The notes under the pieces: model-generated
Seen by the model: the letters and a program-made list of their open reading frames with translations, nothing else
What the model was told of the DNA's origin: nothing
Database searches by the model: none
NCBI RefSeq assembly: GCF_002482385.1
Contig: NZ_DLFW01000031.1
Location: 9,376-73,375 of the forward strand
From: Dysgonomonas sp. UBA7710
GTDB taxonomy: Bacteria > Bacteroidota > Bacteroidia > Bacteroidales > Dysgonomonadaceae
Direction: 5' to 3'
Length of the DNA stretch: 64,000 nt
Translations under genes and position numbers: made by a program
Shown: one piece after another, positions 62,245 through 64,000 of the stretch
Layout of the letters: each line of letters starts with the position of its first letter
Position numbering within the stretch: position 1 is the stretch's first letter

Positions 62245-63786
62245 TTATTTGTCTGCCCAGGTTGCCCGGTCTAAATTACGATAGTTTATGGCTTCTGCCA
62301 AATGTTTAGGCTGTATTTTTTCGGAGCTATCCAAATCCGCAATTGTACGCGATACTTTCAATATCCTGTCATAGGCCCTGGCCGACAGATTGAATCTGTC
62401 CATAGCGGTTTTTAATAACTGCAAGCCTGTATCGTCTGGAGAAGCATATCTGGCAAGAAGTTTGGGAGTCATCTGCGCATTGCAGTATATCCCATCTTCA
62501 TCCCTAAAGCGTTGTTCTTGTATTTCCCTTGCTTTTATAACACGTTCTCTTATAGATTCACTTGCTTCAGCGGGTGTTTTATCCGATATTTTCTCAAATG
62601 GTACGGGAACTATCTCGATGTGTATATCTATACGGTCGAGAAGCGGCCCCGATATCTTGTTCAGATATTTCTGAACAGCACCGCCGGGACAAACACATTC
62701 CTTTTCAGGATGGTTATAGTATCCGCAAGGACATGGATTCATCGAGGACACCAACATAAAACTGGCCGGATATTCAACCGAAAACTTCGACCTCGAAATA
62801 GATATTTTCCTGTCTTCGAGAGGCTGCCGCATAACCTCTAGTACACTACGGCTAAATTCGGGCAACTCGTCAAGAAAAAGAACCCCGTTATGCGCTAAAC
62901 TGATCTCTCCGGGTTGGGGATAAGTACCACCGCCAACCAGTGCCACATCGGAGATGGTATGATGCGGACTACGAAACGGGCGTTGAGCCATCAAAGATGT
63001 TTCATTCCCTATCTTACCTGCAACACTATGTATTTTGGTTGTTTCCAATGCTTCCTGTAAAATAAAGGGAGGAAGAATGGACGGCATTCGCTTCGCCATC
63101 ATCGATTTTCCTGCTCCCGGAGGGCCTATCATAATCAGATTATGTCCGCCCGAAGCCGCGACTTCCAACGCCCGCTTCACATTTTCCTGTCCTTTTACAT
63201 CCGCAAAATCAAATTCAAAGATCTGTTGTGCACTATAAAATTCGGCGCGGGTATCTATTATCGTTTTTTCCAGTTCCATATCTTCATTAAAGAAGCCGAC
63301 TACCTCGCTTATATTATCCACGCCGTACACATCCAGATTATCGACTACTGCCGCTTCCCGTGCATTTCTGCGGGGTAAAACCAAACCTTTAAAGCCGAGT
63401 TCCCTGGCTTTTATTGCTATGGGAAGCGCTCCTTTTATGGGAAGTATGCTACCATCAAGCGACAATTCTCCCATAATCATATAGCTTTCGAGCTTATCCG
63501 GTTTTAAGCCTTCGGAAGCAGCCAGTATCCCTACTGCTAAAGGTAAATCGTATGCAGTACCTTCTTTCCTTATATCGGCGGGGGACATATTGATAACGAT
63601 CTGCTGCCGGGGGAATTTATAGCCGTTTATTTGTAGCGCCGAGACTATACGTTCATGGCTTTCCTTTACTGATGCGTCAGGCAATCCGACAAGCATAAAT
63701 TTTATGCCTTTCGAACAATTTACTTCTATCGTAATCAATGTCGCGAGTATGCCTTGTACAGCTGCGCCAAAAACCTTTACTAACAT
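62245..63786 (-). CDS. YifB/ComM-family Mg-chelatase-like AAA ATPase
   Basis: The 513-residue protein is of the YifB/ComM type. The N-terminal ChlI-like domain (about 1-190; NCSKGIKFMLVGLPDASVKE) is followed by a AAA+ module: Walker A IGPPGAGKSMMAKRMP (about 217-232), FRSPHHTISDVALVGGG, LFLDELPEF (Walker B) and a zinc-like CPCGYYNHPEKECVC. The C-terminal part (LSARAYDRILKVSRTIADL) closes the fold. ComM acts as a branch-migration helicase in natural transformation in some bacteria, but the role in Bacteroidetes is not tested. A -7 box lies upstream at 63816-63823 on the minus strand. Confidence 0.93.
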   Translation of the reverse strand: MLVKVFGAAVQGILATLITIEVNCSKGIKFMLVGLPDASVKESHERIVSALQINGYKFPRQQIVINMSPADIRKEGTAYDLPLAVGILAASEGLKPDKLESYMIMGELSLDGSILPIKGALPIAIKARELGFKGLVLPRRNAREAAVVDNLDVYGVDNISEVVGFFNEDMELEKTIIDTRAEFYSAQQIFEFDFADVKGQENVKRALEVAASGGHNLIMIGPPGAGKSMMAKRMPSILPPFILQEALETTKIHSVAGKIGNETSLMAQRPFRSPHHTISDVALVGGGTYPQPGEISLAHNGVLFLDELPEFSRSVLEVMRQPLEDRKISISRSKFSVEYPASFMLVSSMNPCPCGYYNHPEKECVCPGGAVQKYLNKISGPLLDRIDIHIEIVPVPFEKISDKTPAEASESIRERVIKAREIQEQRFRDEDGIYCNAQMTPKLLARYASPDDTGLQLLKTAMDRFNLSARAYDRILKVSRTIADLDSSEKIQPKHLAEAINYRNLDRATWADK

Positions 63787-63815
63787 CTAAAGGAGTAAAA
63801 ATGAGTAACAAGTGG

Positions 63816-63823
63816 CAAATGTA
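63816..63823 (-). promoter_or_regulatory. Putative -7 box of the YifB/ComM gene
   Basis: On the minus strand this reads TACATTTG, 29 bases before the ATG at 63786. Confidence 0.45.
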
Positions 63824-63919
63824 ACAAAAAAGAAGATACGGTTAAAGTATAAATCCCTTATTTTTCCATCAAATACATATCTGTTAGTAGCGAATAGCTG
63901 GTGTTAGCAATTTCAGTTC

Positions 63920-63976
63920 AAAAAAGGTAACAAAGGTAACAGATGTTTCAGTCAACAGTCAACAGTTATCAGTTAA
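63920..63976 (+). repeat. GTAACA/CAACAGT repeat-bearing region at the window edge
   Basis: GTAACAAAGGTAACAGA is followed by tandem GTCAACA units and TTATCAGTTAATAAC. The first part is shared, in reverse orientation, with about 54705-54735. No gene is seen from 63787 to the end of the window. Confidence 0.55.
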
Positions 63977-64000
63977 TAACTCGTATCTTGTATCTCGTGT

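Overview
The window looks like chromosomal DNA of a Bacteroidales bacterium, most likely Dysgonomonas or a close relative in the Dysgonomonadaceae. The genus is inferred; the order is well supported. Evidence: a SusC/SusD pair with a hybrid two-component regulator, Bacteroidetes-type promoters (-7 box TAnnTTTG), few clear Shine-Dalgarno sites, a ThrA fusion plus a phosphoglycerate-mutase-like proposed homoserine kinase, a PduO-type adenosyltransferase, and DUF4254 beside a family 9 glycosyltransferase. No rRNA, tRNA, CRISPR array or intact prophage was seen.

Layout. 0-5.5 kb: 3' end of a FISUMP-domain protein, a YciO/Sua5 protein, an S41 lipoprotein peptidase and ThrA. 5.6-10.5 kb: a multi-pass membrane protein and an HTH protein separate thrA from the proposed homoserine kinase, followed by a SIS isomerase. 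10.6-17.1 kb: phoH, purC, a zeta-like P-loop protein, menG, a degenerate M48-like protein and a VWA protein. 17.1-28.2 kb: ffh, a DUF5131 protein, DUF5063 plus a 3'-5' exonuclease, cbpA-cbpM-class A beta-lactamase, a membrane 4Fe-4S protein preceded by a 21-codon ORF, a LytTR regulator, and small enzymes including a low-molecular-weight phosphatase and TatA.

28.6-45.6 kb is a complete minus-strand polysaccharide utilization locus. From promoter-proximal to distal it holds a hybrid two-component regulator, SusC, SusD, a basic-secretory-type metallopeptidase, GH92, GH29 and a second GH92. The two alpha-mannosidases, fucosidase and peptidase point to mannose-rich or fucosylated N-glycans on glycoproteins.

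45.7-64 kb: two very small genes and a decayed XRE regulator, uvrB, a hairpin-bounded G+C-rich non-coding element, plsC, a LysM/periplasmic-binding fusion, a PorT-type barrel, a methyltransferase, PduO-type adenosyltransferase, DUF2795, mutS, a UDP-glucuronate decarboxylase, three glycosyltransferases, DUF4254 and a YifB/ComM ATPase.

The least explained layer is intergenic. Modular repeats include two MITE-like elements with different terminal inverted repeats but a shared interior, a 37-bp core found four times, apparent filled and empty versions of one insertion context, and a 43-bp hairpin element whose two copies differ by a compensatory base-pair change.
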